Assembly (NCBI RefSeq): GCF_004402015.1
Contig: NZ_SOPW01000003.1
Coordinates: 1 to 64,000, forward strand
Source of the DNA: Filobacillus milosensis
GTDB lineage: Bacteria > Bacillota > Bacilli > Bacillales > Alkalibacillaceae
DNA length: 64,000 nucleotides
Direction of reading: 5' to 3'
Position numbers and translations under genes: made by a program
Notes under the pieces: model-generated
The model's input: the letters and a program-made list of their open reading frames with translations, nothing else
What the model was told of the DNA's origin: nothing
The model's database searches: none
Shown here: positions 8,683-17,417 of the stretch, piece by piece
How positions within the stretch are numbered: position 1 is the stretch's first letter
Layout: each line of letters opens with the position of its first letter

Positions 8683-8925
8683 TTAGTGCGCAAATCCAGG
8701 TTCTAAGATGAACGTAACATAGTAAGTAAAACCTACCATGAAAACTGTTAAGTAAGCGCCAAAGATATACATATAAAGACGTTCAGAAAGATTTAAGTAT
8801 CCAATTCCTAAAAAGAAAACTGTTTGCGCTAAAAATAGTAGTGATAATTGATTCATACCACCAGCATAGAACATAGCCGTAAAAATCCCTGTCCAAAATG
8901 CGATTACGCGAAACATTCTTGGCAT
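8683..8925 (-). CDS. yqgY: YqgY family small membrane protein (DUF2626)
   Basis: 80 aa with about three hydrophobic segments, starting MPRMFRVIAFWTG, which matches DUF2626/YqgY. A strong AAAGGAGG site lies 8-9 nt before the ATG. It is next to yqgX as in B. subtilis. It lies downstream of the tRNA-Gln gene on the same strand. Function unknown. Confidence 0.88.
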   Translation of the reverse strand: MPRMFRVIAFWTGIFTAMFYAGGMNQLSLLFLAQTVFFLGIGYLNLSERLYMYIFGAYLTVFMVGFTYYVTFILEPGFAH

Positions 8926-9042
8926 GTCTTTTTCCTCCTTTGTGCAGGAACGTTATCAAAAACATTATATCGGAATCCAATTTAATTGTAAATGAACAAA
9001 TTTTGTACAAATGAAAGATTTTCCTTATAAAAATAAAAAAGA

Positions 9043-9114
9043 CTGGGCCAGCTGGATTCGAACCAGCGCATGACGGTACCAAAAACCGTTGCCTTACCGC
9101 TTGGCCATGGCCCA
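9043..9114 (-). tRNA. trnQ: tRNA-Gln (anticodon UUG)
   Basis: The minus strand folds into a tRNA: acceptor TGGGCCA/TGGCCCA, D arm, anticodon stem ACGGT/ACCGT with loop TTTTGGT giving UUG, and a T arm with GGTTCGAATCC. The discriminator is G, as usual for bacterial tRNA-Gln. CCA is not encoded. Only 14 bp separate its 5' end from the comGG stop codon upstream on the same strand. Confidence 0.95.
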
Positions 9115-9128
9115 ATACACAATCATTA

Positions 9129-9545
9129 TTATAATAAGTTATCATCGTTTTTATACATTATTTTTGTTGAATAAATGAATGGCCGATCTCTTTTATAATT
9201 GTTTGTTGTAATCGAAAGTTTGAGTTTAATGGTATTGTCATCAATTAAGGAATATTCTATACATGCTTGACCTGTTTGGTAAATAAATTCAATCAACTGT
9301 ACATCTTTAGAAATAAGCAATTCTTCTTGCTTTGCATCAAAGTCATGGATCGCAATTTGAATAATGTTCTGGAGCGATTGTTGCTCTTCTAACATTTTGG
9401 TTTGTTCTAGTTGATATTGTTCCAACTCATATAGTGTTAATAAAAAAGACGATAAGATAATCATGACAATTAAAACATAAGGAAAAACAGCTCCTTTTTC
9501 ATTTGAGATAAATAATTTAATAAACATATGCCTTCGTATATTCAT
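9129..9545 (-). CDS. comGG: Competence pseudopilus minor protein ComGG
   Basis: 138 aa, last gene of the comG operon. It has an N-terminal hydrophobic helix ('GAVFPYVLIVMIILSSFLLTLYE') and lacks a classic prepilin cleavage site, as is normal for ComGG. I place the start at ATG 9545 because GGAG lies 8 nt upstream; an ATG at 9554 in the same frame is less well placed. It overlaps the end of comGF. It helps assemble the DNA-uptake pseudopilus. Identification rests mostly on operon position, since ComGG is poorly conserved. Confidence 0.85.
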   Translation of the reverse strand: MNIRRHMFIKLFISNEKGAVFPYVLIVMIILSSFLLTLYELEQYQLEQTKMLEEQQSLQNIIQIAIHDFDAKQEELLISKDVQLIEFIYQTGQACIEYSLIDDNTIKLKLSITTNNYKRDRPFIYSTKIMYKNDDNLL

Positions 9546-9939
9546 GACCATCACTCCTAATGATGGTAATAGTAAATAAATTATTGTTATATTGTTGTAT
9601 TTTAAATTCGCTTACTTCTCTTAATAAGATTTCATATCCTGAATAGTCAACTCTTCGTCTAATTAATTTGTTATAAAGGTCAATGGTTGCAGTTTCTCCT
9701 TCAAAATTGTTTATATGAATAGAATTCGATTGAACCTCAATATCTTTAGCTTGATTCATCTCTGCAGCAAGAAAGTAATGAAACTGTCTCATTTCCATCT
9801 CAGATAGTGTATAAGGTGTATCAAGTTGAACAACTAATTTAACTAATGTAAGCAACATTGGAGTTAAGCTGATTAATATAGATAATGCTAATAGTGTTGA
9901 TAACAATGTAAAGCCATTTTGGCTACGTAGCAGGTACAT
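9517..9939 (-). CDS. comGF: Competence pseudopilus minor protein ComGF
   Basis: 140 aa with a prepilin-like N-terminus (QNGFTLLSTLLALSI) and a C-terminal beta-rich region. The ComGF-family position and overlaps with comGE and comGG support the call. It is a minor pseudopilin needed for transforming-DNA binding at the cell wall. The start ATG overlaps the end of comGE and has no strong ribosome site of its own, so translational coupling is likely. Confidence 0.87.
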   Translation of the reverse strand: MYLLRSQNGFTLLSTLLALSILISLTPMLLTLVKLVVQLDTPYTLSEMEMRQFHYFLAAEMNQAKDIEVQSNSIHINNFEGETATIDLYNKLIRRRVDYSGYEILLREVSEFKIQQYNNNLFTITIIRSDGHEYTKAYVY

Positions 9940-10264
9940 ATCTACATATTCTCTTTTCTTCTTGTTTTGTATTGGTCCAAGCTATACATGTGAAATATTT
10001 ATTTTCGTCTAATTGAAACTCAAAGTAATAAATATTTTGGTTATGTTGAACGGGATATTCGACGCTTTGAGTTGGTTCGTTGACCAACTGTTCTAATATT
10101 TCTTGATTGAGTAATTCTTCTGCTTGAATAGTTAACTGGTAATCTTGTTGTATAGATGCAATTCGACTGATGAATGGGAGTAGAATACTTGTCATCATTA
10201 AGATACAGGTTAGTGCAAGTAATAAATCTGTTAAAATATATCCTTTCTCACAATTCATTGACAT
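9923..10264 (-). CDS. comGE: Competence pseudopilus minor protein ComGE
   Basis: About 113 aa, with the prepilin-type segment CEKGYILTDLLLALTCI right at the N-terminus. The start is ATG 10264 or 10258; GGGAAGG lies 4 or 10 nt upstream. The frame is open much further upstream, but that part overlaps comGD and lacks a start signal. The gene overlaps the end of comGD by 17 nt and the start of comGF. Minor pseudopilin of the DNA-uptake machine. Confidence 0.83.
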   Translation of the reverse strand: MSMNCEKGYILTDLLLALTCILMMTSILLPFISRIASIQQDYQLTIQAEELLNQEILEQLVNEPTQSVEYPVQHNQNIYYFEFQLDENKYFTCIAWTNTKQEEKRICRYVPAT

Positions 10265-10697
10265 AAAACCTTCCCTTCCCAAATGGAAAGATGACTTTAT
10301 AGGCTTTGTTTTTATAAATGACAAAAAACGAACCTGGATTAAGAGGAAGACCTGTTGTGTTGTATCTGAATGGTACGCTGAAGGAATAGAGGTCAACTTT
10401 TATTTGAGGATTGTAATGCCTGATAATTAATTTAGTATTGCCTTGTATATCTGTAATGTAATAATAATTTTCGCTACGATTAAAGATTAGAGATAATGAT
10501 TTTTGATTTGTTACAGAGTATTGCTGCATAAAAAAGATATCTTTTTCGAAGGAGTCTAAGAATTGTTTGACTGGATCTTCTGGTTGATCAACTTTGAAAA
10601 AAATAATGGAAATTGTTGTAATCATCATAACTATCATTAAAACGATTAACATCTCTATAAGGGTGTACCCTTTTTGATTACGAACCAGAAGAACCAA
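10248..10697 (-). CDS. comGD: Competence pseudopilin ComGD
   Basis: 149 aa from a TTG start (GGAG 9 nt upstream). The prepilin peptidase site and hydrophobic helix are clear: RNQKGYTLIEMLIVL, cleaved after the Gly by ComC. The rest is a small beta-rich domain. It overlaps the end of comGC by 20 nt. It is a type IV-like pseudopilin for DNA uptake. Confidence 0.9.
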   Translation of the reverse strand: MVLLVRNQKGYTLIEMLIVLMIVMMITTISIIFFKVDQPEDPVKQFLDSFEKDIFFMQQYSVTNQKSLSLIFNRSENYYYITDIQGNTKLIIRHYNPQIKVDLYSFSVPFRYNTTGLPLNPGSFFVIYKNKAYKVIFPFGKGRFYVNEL

Positions 10698-10989
10698 TGG
10701 AAACTACTCCATCTGTACCTATTGTTATATCCGTCCAGTCAGTACAACTGTTTTTTGTAGAGGTGTCGATTCCTTCAATATCAGTAATGGTTGTTGGATA
10801 CACACCTTTTTCAATTTTATAAAGTTGAACCTCCGACTGCACCATATCCTCAAATGCTTCACACCCTTTGTCTTCAACTAAAGTGTTATATTTAACTACA
10901 TTAGGAATGGTTATAATTAGTAACACAGATATAATTAACAAAACAATTAACATCTCTATTAACGTAAATCCTTTTTGGTTATTCAACAT
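10678..10989 (-). CDS. comGC: Major competence pseudopilin ComGC
   Basis: 103 aa with the canonical cleavage motif QKGFTLIEMLIVLLI and two cysteines (CEAF and NSCTDW), which in ComGC form an intramolecular disulfide. It is the main subunit of the pseudopilus that carries DNA through the cell wall. AAGGAG lies 7 nt before the ATG. A 12-bp gap separates it from comGB. Confidence 0.95.
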   Translation of the reverse strand: MLNNQKGFTLIEMLIVLLIISVLLIITIPNVVKYNTLVEDKGCEAFEDMVQSEVQLYKIEKGVYPTTITDIEGIDTSTKNSCTDWTDITIGTDGVVSIGSSGS

Positions 10990-11001
10990 AGTTTTGCTCC
11001 T

Positions 11002-12039
11002 TTATAAGTGTTTCATGAGCTGATACACAGGAAAAATAGTTAAAATGTAAATAGTAATTACTATTGCACCGACAACGACGAAAGAAATAGGCTGAATCAT
11101 TAATAATGTTTTTCGTGTTTTATCTTCTAAAACATCCAGCAAAAGGTTAGCGTAATGATAAAGGTCCCTAGAAAGAGTTCCAGTATCATCACTTCTGTTG
11201 ATCAGCCACTTCATTTCGTCTTGTATGAGGGATAATGATTTAAATGATTCATACAGAGATTTTCCATGTGATAGGTTAACCACGATGATCTTGGCAAAGT
11301 AACTAATTAGTTTTAATTCATTTTGACTTCTAATGAGTTTTAATGATTCTTGAATGGTCTTTCCACTTTCTAACAGTGCGTAAAGCTGATAGGAAAATTG
11401 TAAGCTTATGAGTAAACTATAGTAGTATTTAATAACTGGGAGTTGTGAAATTACACGAATTTTCTTAGGGATTGATTGTTTCTTCATGTAAGCCAATGTA
11501 GCTATGAGGAAAAATAATAACATCAAAAGAATAGTGGTGAAAACATTAATACTATGGACAATCATTTGAAAGAACTTTAATGCGTCAGCTGATCCGAATG
11601 TATTAAACGTATTTTTGAACATGGGCATCAAATAAATGTTTAGACCAATAATGATCAAAACGCTGATAAATATTAAAAGTAAGGGATACTTTAGCACATC
11701 TAAAAACTTCTTTTGGAACTCTGCTTTGATCTTTAATAAACGGTTACAGTTAATAATGTGCTCACTGATATGTCCTGATTCATTTGAAAAATTGATAAAT
11801 GAAATTACTATTGGATGGAAAGATAGTTTTCTAAAGCATTCATCAATCGTGGTTCCTTTTTGAAGAAGATTTGAAAATTCATTAGCAATGACTTTAAATT
11901 GAGGGTCATACTTCATAAATTCTAATGCTTGTTTCATAGTATACTGTTTAATTAAAAGTCTAGATAAGCGGTCTAAGAAATCTATTTGCTCTTTAATAGG
12001 GAAGGTGTTATAACGAAAGGGAAGTATAGCCAAGCGCAT
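11002..12039 (-). CDS. comGB: Competence pilus platform membrane protein ComGB
   Basis: 345 aa of the type II secretion/GspF family. It shows two repeated cytoplasmic helical domains and about three membrane segments (about residues 120-145, 165-190 and 315-340). It is the inner-membrane platform on which the ComGA ATPase assembles the pseudopilus. AAGGAGG precedes the ATG. Its start overlaps the comGA end by 32 nt. Confidence 0.93.
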   Translation of the reverse strand: MRLAILPFRYNTFPIKEQIDFLDRLSRLLIKQYTMKQALEFMKYDPQFKVIANEFSNLLQKGTTIDECFRKLSFHPIVISFINFSNESGHISEHIINCNRLLKIKAEFQKKFLDVLKYPLLLIFISVLIIIGLNIYLMPMFKNTFNTFGSADALKFFQMIVHSINVFTTILLMLLFFLIATLAYMKKQSIPKKIRVISQLPVIKYYYSLLISLQFSYQLYALLESGKTIQESLKLIRSQNELKLISYFAKIIVVNLSHGKSLYESFKSLSLIQDEMKWLINRSDDTGTLSRDLYHYANLLLDVLEDKTRKTLLMIQPISFVVVGAIVITIYILTIFPVYQLMKHL

Positions 12040-13012
12040 AGGCTTTCCTCCTTAGTATTTCAAAGGTTTGATAACCTTTACGACTTTCCGGCGGGAATCC
12101 ATCTAGTGCTTTATTAAGGTAATCTCCAGTTAGAAGTTCAGCTATAGCAGCCCGGCCTCTTGATTGTTTTGACTGTATTTGTTTAATAGGTACAAGCTGT
12201 TGAGACGCAATGCCAATAATAGTTTCTTTTAGATCTGCTTTGCTCAAGCCCATTTCATTCAGTCTGGAAATGGTTCCATAGGCACTTTTAGCATGAACGG
12301 TACTCATTACTAAGTGTCCAGTTAAGGCAGCTCTGAGTGCAAATCTCGCTGTTTCAGCATCTCTAATTTCTCCAACCATAATAATATCTGGATCATGACG
12401 CAAGGCTGCTTTTAATCCTACATCATAATTGAACCCAGCCTTTTCATTTACTTGAACTTGTAACAAGTCATGGATGGATTGTTCAACAGGATCTTCTAAC
12501 GTTATAGCCTGAAAGCCATAATGTTCAATGGAACTTTTTAGTAATGCATACATTGTTGTAGTTTTTCCAGAGCCAGTTGGTCCAGTAAATAAAATCATAC
12601 CAGCTCTCTGTTTTATCCACCCCAACAAGCGTGTACCTTGTGAGGGGAAAAGAAATAATTGTTTAAGTTTTGGGTAATAATCTTTTGATAATATACGAAT
12701 GGCTAGGCTTTCTATATGTTTAGTTGGTAAGGTGGATAATCTTAAATCATAAGGCTGCGACTCAACATGGTGTAATATGGTGCCATTTTGAGGGATACGT
12801 TTTTCAGCTATATCCATACCTGATATGAATTTATAATAACTGATTAACGAATGGTACGCGTCATAAGGAAGGTCTTTATAGAACCATCGATAACCGTTTA
12901 TTCGAAAATAAATTGAGACATCATCCGTTTTTGGGTTAAAGTGTATATCAGTAGCCCCTTTATGGATGGCTTCATTTAAAATAGAATTAGAATGAAGTTC
13001 AGGGTTATCCAC
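12008..13012 (-). CDS. comGA: Competence traffic ATPase ComGA
   Basis: 334 aa of the GspE/PilT family, first gene of comGA-GG. Walker A GPTGSGKTTT, the Asp box, Walker B (DIIMVGEIRD) and the His box (LVMSTVHAKSA) are all visible. It powers pseudopilus assembly at the membrane. The start is GTG 13012, with GGAGG 8 nt upstream; the TTG at 13018 is too close to that site. aroK starts only 31 bp away on the other strand, so the operon promoter and any ComK boxes must lie inside aroK. Confidence 0.94.
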   Translation of the reverse strand: MDNPELHSNSILNEAIHKGATDIHFNPKTDDVSIYFRINGYRWFYKDLPYDAYHSLISYYKFISGMDIAEKRIPQNGTILHHVESQPYDLRLSTLPTKHIESLAIRILSKDYYPKLKQLFLFPSQGTRLLGWIKQRAGMILFTGPTGSGKTTTMYALLKSSIEHYGFQAITLEDPVEQSIHDLLQVQVNEKAGFNYDVGLKAALRHDPDIIMVGEIRDAETARFALRAALTGHLVMSTVHAKSAYGTISRLNEMGLSKADLKETIIGIASQQLVPIKQIQSKQSRGRAAIAELLTGDYLNKALDGFPPESRKGYQTFEILRRKAYALGYTSLSL

Positions 13013-13043
13013 TTTCAAATCCTCCTTTTAAGTAGGTGAAAAT

Positions 13044-13541
13044 ATGAAAACAATAGCATTAGTTGGTTTTATGGGTTCAGGAAAAACAACAACTGGGAAG
13101 GCATTGGCAAAAAAATTAGGTGTTCAATTTTTGGACACTGATCAAATGATAGAAGCACATACAAACATGTCCATCCCTCAATTATTTAATCATTATGGGG
13201 AAGGATATTTTCGTGAGTTAGAGAGCGATATTATATTAAATTATGATTTCAACGATGTAATTGTAGCTACAGGTGGTGGAATTGTTAAAAGAGAAGCAAA
13301 TTGCGAAGGTCTGAAAAAGCGATTTGATACCGTGTTTTTACAAACTGAATTTAATACTATTTTAAAACGCTTAGAAAGTGATGCGTCTCGACCGTTATGG
13401 CAACAGTCGAATAAAGAGCGAGAAGAGTTATTTAACACTCGTCAACAACTATACCTTGATGTTTCATCTATGATTGTTAAAACTGATGAATTAACAACAG
13501 ATGAAATAGTTCAAGATATCCTCTCACAATTAAATTTATAA
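13044..13541 (+). CDS. aroK: Shikimate kinase
   Basis: 165 aa. Walker A GFMGSGKTTTG (residues 8-18), the shikimate-binding DTD, FRELE and GGG motifs (ATGGGIV), and the lid region RPLW are present. It phosphorylates shikimate on the way to chorismate, in the cytosol. It works in the same pathway as aroQ further along. It is divergent from comGA with overlapping control regions. Confidence 0.93.
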   Translation: MKTIALVGFMGSGKTTTGKALAKKLGVQFLDTDQMIEAHTNMSIPQLFNHYGEGYFRELESDIILNYDFNDVIVATGGGIVKREANCEGLKKRFDTVFLQTEFNTILKRLESDASRPLWQQSNKEREELFNTRQQLYLDVSSMIVKTDELTTDEIVQDILSQLNL

Positions 13542-13789
13542 ACAATTAAAATTGTATAGTCAAGCAGGGGAAAATTGTTGTTTCTCTATAAGGAAATATA
13601 GTTTTCTACACTAAAAATAACCATTATATAACATTTTTAATGAGAAAATAAAAAAAGACTATAATTTTATTTAAGGGTAATAAGTAGTTATTAGATGAAG
13701 GAATATAGTAATAAAAAGAGAATACATATATTGTAAATTTATAATTGAATTATTCATGATTTCTATTTTAAATCGGGAGGTCTTTTATT
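13542..13789 (+). other. AT-rich intergenic stretch, no gene seen
   Basis: 248 bp with no convincing ORF or RNA. It should hold the promoter of the acetyltransferase gene, but no clear -35/-10 pair stands out. CGGGAGG at its end is the ribosome site for that gene. Confidence 0.6.
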
Positions 13790-14590
13790 ATGTCGGAAAT
13801 AATAAAAGAGGCGACGGTAGATGAGCTTATTACAGCCAATCAACGAAATCTGTTAGGTTTTTTTTATTTAACGAGTCAAAACGCTAAGGAAATAAACTAT
13901 TATGATGATGAAGGCATTGAAGGGATTTACAGTCCCAATATGCCGGTAAACGTTATCAATCGAATTATTCGTACAGATACTATTGAGGAAAATTTTGATG
14001 ATGTTAAAGAGCGTGTGTCTCAATTTTATGGTAAAAAGGGTGCTCCATTATTTTGGGAAGTCTGGCCAACGAATAGTACTTCAGATGTTGAAATGGAGCT
14101 TAAGAATAGTGGATTCAGTTATTCGCATGAGTATCCCGCAATGATTATAAAACTTGATCAAGTTAAAATTAAAGAATTAACGAATTTCGAAATTAAGATA
14201 GTAAAAAATGAATATGACGCACGTACCTTAGCTAACTTGTTTCAGGAAATCTATCAACTCCCAGATGCTGGTGGCGAAGATTTTTACAATACGATTGTAA
14301 ACTCTGGTTATGATAGTGATTTAGTAAGTTATATTGGTTATGAGGAGAGCGAACCTGTCTGTATTGCTACTATTTATTACCATGCGGGGGTAGCAGGCAT
14401 TTATAATGTAGGTACTAAGGAGAAGTATTGTAGAAAAGGTTACGGCAGAAAAATTACTGAAGTCGCCTTGTTAGATGCTAAGAAACGAGGATTTGAATTC
14501 GGAATTTTACAATCTTCTGATCAAGGATATAAAGTTTACCAAAGAATGGGCTTTGAAAATCAATGTATGGTTCAATCATATAAAAAGTAG
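13790..14590 (+). CDS. GNAT-family N-acetyltransferase
   Basis: 266 aa. The C-terminal half (about residues 130-262) is a GNAT domain with the acetyl-CoA loop in 'GTKEKYCRKGYGRKIT' and a final 'GYKVYQRMGFE' strand-helix. The N-terminal half is poorly defined and may be a degenerate second GNAT unit. Substrate unknown. GGGAGG precedes the ATG by 9 nt. It stands alone between aroK and a bidirectional terminator; B. subtilis has no equivalent here as far as I recall. Confidence 0.85.
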   Translation: MSEIIKEATVDELITANQRNLLGFFYLTSQNAKEINYYDDEGIEGIYSPNMPVNVINRIIRTDTIEENFDDVKERVSQFYGKKGAPLFWEVWPTNSTSDVEMELKNSGFSYSHEYPAMIIKLDQVKIKELTNFEIKIVKNEYDARTLANLFQEIYQLPDAGGEDFYNTIVNSGYDSDLVSYIGYEESEPVCIATIYYHAGVAGIYNVGTKEKYCRKGYGRKITEVALLDAKKRGFEFGILQSSDQGYKVYQRMGFENQCMVQSYKK

Positions 14591-14615
14591 TTGCTTAAAA
14601 TGCAACTACTTTTTG
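14582..14615. terminator. Bidirectional terminator between acetyltransferase gene and yqhG
   Basis: A 13-bp perfect stem, AAAAAGTAGTTGC (14582-14594) with GCAACTACTTTTT (14602-14614), flanked by A and T tracts. Confidence 0.88.
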
Positions 14616-14637
14616 TACTTTATAAATCAAACAAAAT

Positions 14638-15447
14638 TTAAGAAATATTCATCATATGTTTTGATCGGTTTTCAGTTAAATAGAATAATCCGCAATTAAT
14701 TAGCTTTAATTGAACCTTAGGGTATAAACGATTATAGATTTGTTCCTCAATATTTTTTTGTAATACTTCTGTATCTTCATCCTCCCGTGTTTTAAATAAA
14801 TGATCAGTCATATTCAATTCTTTTTGATACAATTCCATAGATTCTTGTTCAAATGCAGATGATTTTTGATTAATTCTCAAACTGATTTCCTGGTTAATCA
14901 TTTGTATGGCACGGTTATGTGAGATGATTGGAGGAATCTTATAACAGTAGTCAGGGATAACATTAACAAAAGATTCTTGTAAAATTTCATCCATCATCTT
15001 GAACCGCATTGTGCCATTAATTAAATAAACCCCTATACTGACCAATTCATCTTGTGTATATGATCCTTGATATCTCACTTTGAGATTACAAATAAACCAA
15101 GGATGTAAGGCTTGACGCTCATCTTGATTCGTTTCTTCATAAAGTTCAGCATATCGACCTTCTTCAAAAATCATTTGAAATAACTGTTCTAGTCTTGGAG
15201 AACCGTAATGAATCCATTCACCTTTTTCTTCTTTCTTACTTTCATCTGATATAAATGTCACAGACATGGGTTCGCCTTGTTTGCCAAGTTTTTTAACATA
15301 CTGCCAATAAAAAGGTCGGTTCATAAGCTTCTGGTCTAATTCTTCAGTCAATTTAACTTTAAGAAGACCACGTTCATTTAATTCAATAGTTGCTTGTCTT
15401 TTATAAAAAAAATGCACAAGAAATTCATGTATTTCAGCTTGATTCAT
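14638..15447 (-). CDS. yqhG: YqhG family protein
   Basis: 269 aa, cytosolic, no membrane segment or known catalytic motif. The start MNQAEIHEF at 15447 has AAAGGGA 8 nt upstream. The gene overlaps the end of yqhH by 14 nt, so the two proteins are probably made together. The pair yqhH-yqhG divergent from gcvT is the B. subtilis arrangement. YqhG has no known function; its tight pairing with a SNF2-type helicase suggests a joint nucleic-acid role (inference). Confidence 0.85.
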   Translation of the reverse strand: MNQAEIHEFLVHFFYKRQATIELNERGLLKVKLTEELDQKLMNRPFYWQYVKKLGKQGEPMSVTFISDESKKEEKGEWIHYGSPRLEQLFQMIFEEGRYAELYEETNQDERQALHPWFICNLKVRYQGSYTQDELVSIGVYLINGTMRFKMMDEILQESFVNVIPDYCYKIPPIISHNRAIQMINQEISLRINQKSSAFEQESMELYQKELNMTDHLFKTREDEDTEVLQKNIEEQIYNRLYPKVQLKLINCGLFYLTENRSKHMMNIS

Positions 15448-17053
15448 TGGCAATATCCCTTTCTTCCACATGACTGTCGCTTATGACAGAGAATAGATGG
15501 TTAACTTTGATAGAAGCTTCCTTTTCAGAACGAGATTCTTTAACGATATCTTCAATTTCTTCTTCCAGACTATTGATACCAAGTTGACTTAGAATTTGAT
15601 CTAGTTCGCCAATCACATCTTTAAATAAATCTAATTTATCGTACAGTAAGTTTAAGATTCTTTGGTCGATTGTGTTGTTTAAAACCATGTAATAGATATT
15701 TACATCTTTAGTTTGTCCAAAACGGTGAATACGACCTATACGTTGCTCCAGTTTCATAGGGTTCCATGGTAGATCATAATGAATCATGTGATTACAAAAT
15801 TGTAAGTTGAGTCCTTCACCACCAGCATCTGTAGCAATGAGCACCTGAGCTTTATTTTTAAATAATTGGATCATCCAGTCTTTCTTACTCTTTTTAAATT
15901 TACCGTTAAATGTGACAGAAAAAATTCCATTTTGTTGTAAAAGCCATTGAAGGTAAATCTGAGTTGATTTGTACTCCGTAAAGATAATACATTTGTCATT
16001 TAGTGATTTTACAAACTCTACCGTTTTTAGAGCTTTTGAATGATGAGGGAGTTGTTCAATTTGTTGCATCATGTCATTTTTAAAGTCATCATCCCAGTTA
16101 GAATGACGAATGGTTTGATAACAAGCTTCACGGCTTGAACATATTTCTCTTTGTAAAGTAAGAGTGGTAAATGAATGATAAGCATTCATAGATTCAAGTT
16201 GTTTGTAAAATTCCAGTTCCTGTTCAGTGAAATCCACAAAAATGGTTTCTATATCACGTTTTGTCCAGTCATTCTCTGTATCAGACCTGCGATTTCTAAT
16301 CATGGATTGTTTAATTAGTGTTTGAATGGCATGACTATCTTCATGTCGTTCTTGTTTAACATTTTTCTTAAATGAATATTTATCACCCAATAAACCTGGT
16401 CGAACAATTGACATTAGGTAATAAATCTCATCAATTTTATTTTGAATAGGTGTTGCAGTTAATAATAAGCAATAGGTCGATCTAATTTGTTTCACAAATT
16501 GATAGTTTCGAGTTTTAGGATTTTTCAACCGATGAGCTTCATCAATAATTAACATATCATAGTCCTGTTTCAATATTTCACTTGCATGCGGTTCTTTTTT
16601 GGCTAAGTCAATTGATGATATACAAATATCATAAGCTTCCCAAGGGTATGACCGATGTTTGGATGTAGCTGGAATATAAAAAGTACGCTGTAATTCAATT
16701 TCCCACTGTCTAATTAATGATGAAGGAACAAGAATAAGTACTTTTTTTACTAAGTTTTTAACCATTAGTTCTTTTAAAATGACACCAGCTTCGATTGTTT
16801 TTCCTAAACCAACTTCATCAGCTAATATAGCTCGACCATGCATTTGATTTAAGACCTTTTTTACGGCGTCAAGTTGGTGAGACATTAACTCTAGGCCGGG
16901 CAAATATTGCATGCAAGTTAATGAATCTTTGTTATTCATTTTCATTTTGCTTAATTGATAAGCTTGTCTAAAAGTATCCCAATCACTCGATTGGTAATCA
17001 TTAAGATTTTGAGAAAGAGATTGCAAATCTTGATCTTCAATAACTATTCTCAT
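15434..17053 (-). CDS. yqhH: SNF2-family ATP-dependent helicase YqhH
   Basis: 539 aa of helicase superfamily 2, Swi2/Snf2 type. Motifs in order: LADEVGLGKTIEAG (I), DEAH (II), LLTATPIQN (III), IIFTEYKST (IV), DAGGEGLNLQ (V) and QRIGRIHRFGQ (VI). This is the RapA/HepA-like short form, without extra DNA-binding domains. RapA proteins recycle RNA polymerase, but the role of YqhH is not established. It is divergent from the glycine riboswitch and gcvT. Confidence 0.9.
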   Translation of the reverse strand: MRIVIEDQDLQSLSQNLNDYQSSDWDTFRQAYQLSKMKMNNKDSLTCMQYLPGLELMSHQLDAVKKVLNQMHGRAILADEVGLGKTIEAGVILKELMVKNLVKKVLILVPSSLIRQWEIELQRTFYIPATSKHRSYPWEAYDICISSIDLAKKEPHASEILKQDYDMLIIDEAHRLKNPKTRNYQFVKQIRSTYCLLLTATPIQNKIDEIYYLMSIVRPGLLGDKYSFKKNVKQERHEDSHAIQTLIKQSMIRNRRSDTENDWTKRDIETIFVDFTEQELEFYKQLESMNAYHSFTTLTLQREICSSREACYQTIRHSNWDDDFKNDMMQQIEQLPHHSKALKTVEFVKSLNDKCIIFTEYKSTQIYLQWLLQQNGIFSVTFNGKFKKSKKDWMIQLFKNKAQVLIATDAGGEGLNLQFCNHMIHYDLPWNPMKLEQRIGRIHRFGQTKDVNIYYMVLNNTIDQRILNLLYDKLDLFKDVIGELDQILSQLGINSLEEEIEDIVKESRSEKEASIKVNHLFSVISDSHVEERDIANESS

Positions 17054-17091
17054 CGATCCTACTCCTCTCTAAAATAAATCGATGATGACGC

Positions 17092-17120
17092 TTACACAAG
17101 TCATGCACATATGCTATAAT
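17092..17120 (+). promoter_or_regulatory. Probable sigma-A promoter for gcvT operon
   Basis: TTACAC at 17092-17097 and a perfect TATAAT at 17115-17120 with a 17-bp spacer, about 60 bp before the glycine riboswitch. Confidence 0.65.
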
Positions 17121-17179
17121 GTGACACAAGTATAGTATTATTATGTACAAAAAATAGAATATCATCAGGCGAATGAATA

Positions 17180-17356
17180 CAAGGGGAGAGACCATTTTAT
17201 GGCGCCGACGGAGCAAATACGGTCACGTATGAATCTCTCAGGCAAAAAGACTCTTGTAGGACGCTACTCTGGAGAGTGTTCATGACTATGAACCACCAAA
17301 GATGCAAGTAATGCTAAACGTATTACGAAACTTTCAGGTGACAGGACAGAGAATTC
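17180..17356 (+). promoter_or_regulatory. Tandem glycine riboswitch (gcvT motif)
   Basis: Two glycine aptamers follow each other. The first has GGGGAGAGACC, GCGCCGACGGAGCAAAT and AATCTCTCAGGCAAAAAGAC. The second has ACTCTGGAGAGTG, ACCACCAAAGATGCAAGT and ACTTTCAGGTGACAGGACAGAG. A terminator follows and gcvT starts about 60 bp later. This is the classic cooperative on-switch for the glycine cleavage operon. Confidence 0.95.
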
Positions 17357-17386
17357 CGAATGGTTGATTTGGTATTCTCTTTTTTA
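17348..17386 (+). terminator. Riboswitch expression-platform terminator
   Basis: AGAGAATTCC (17348-17357) pairs with GGTATTCTCT (17371-17380) with one mismatch and is followed by TTTTTT. The left arm overlaps the end of aptamer 2, so glycine binding should free the gene. Confidence 0.8.
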
Positions 17387-17417
17387 ATGTTTAAAAACAA
17401 ATAACGGAGGGATGAGA

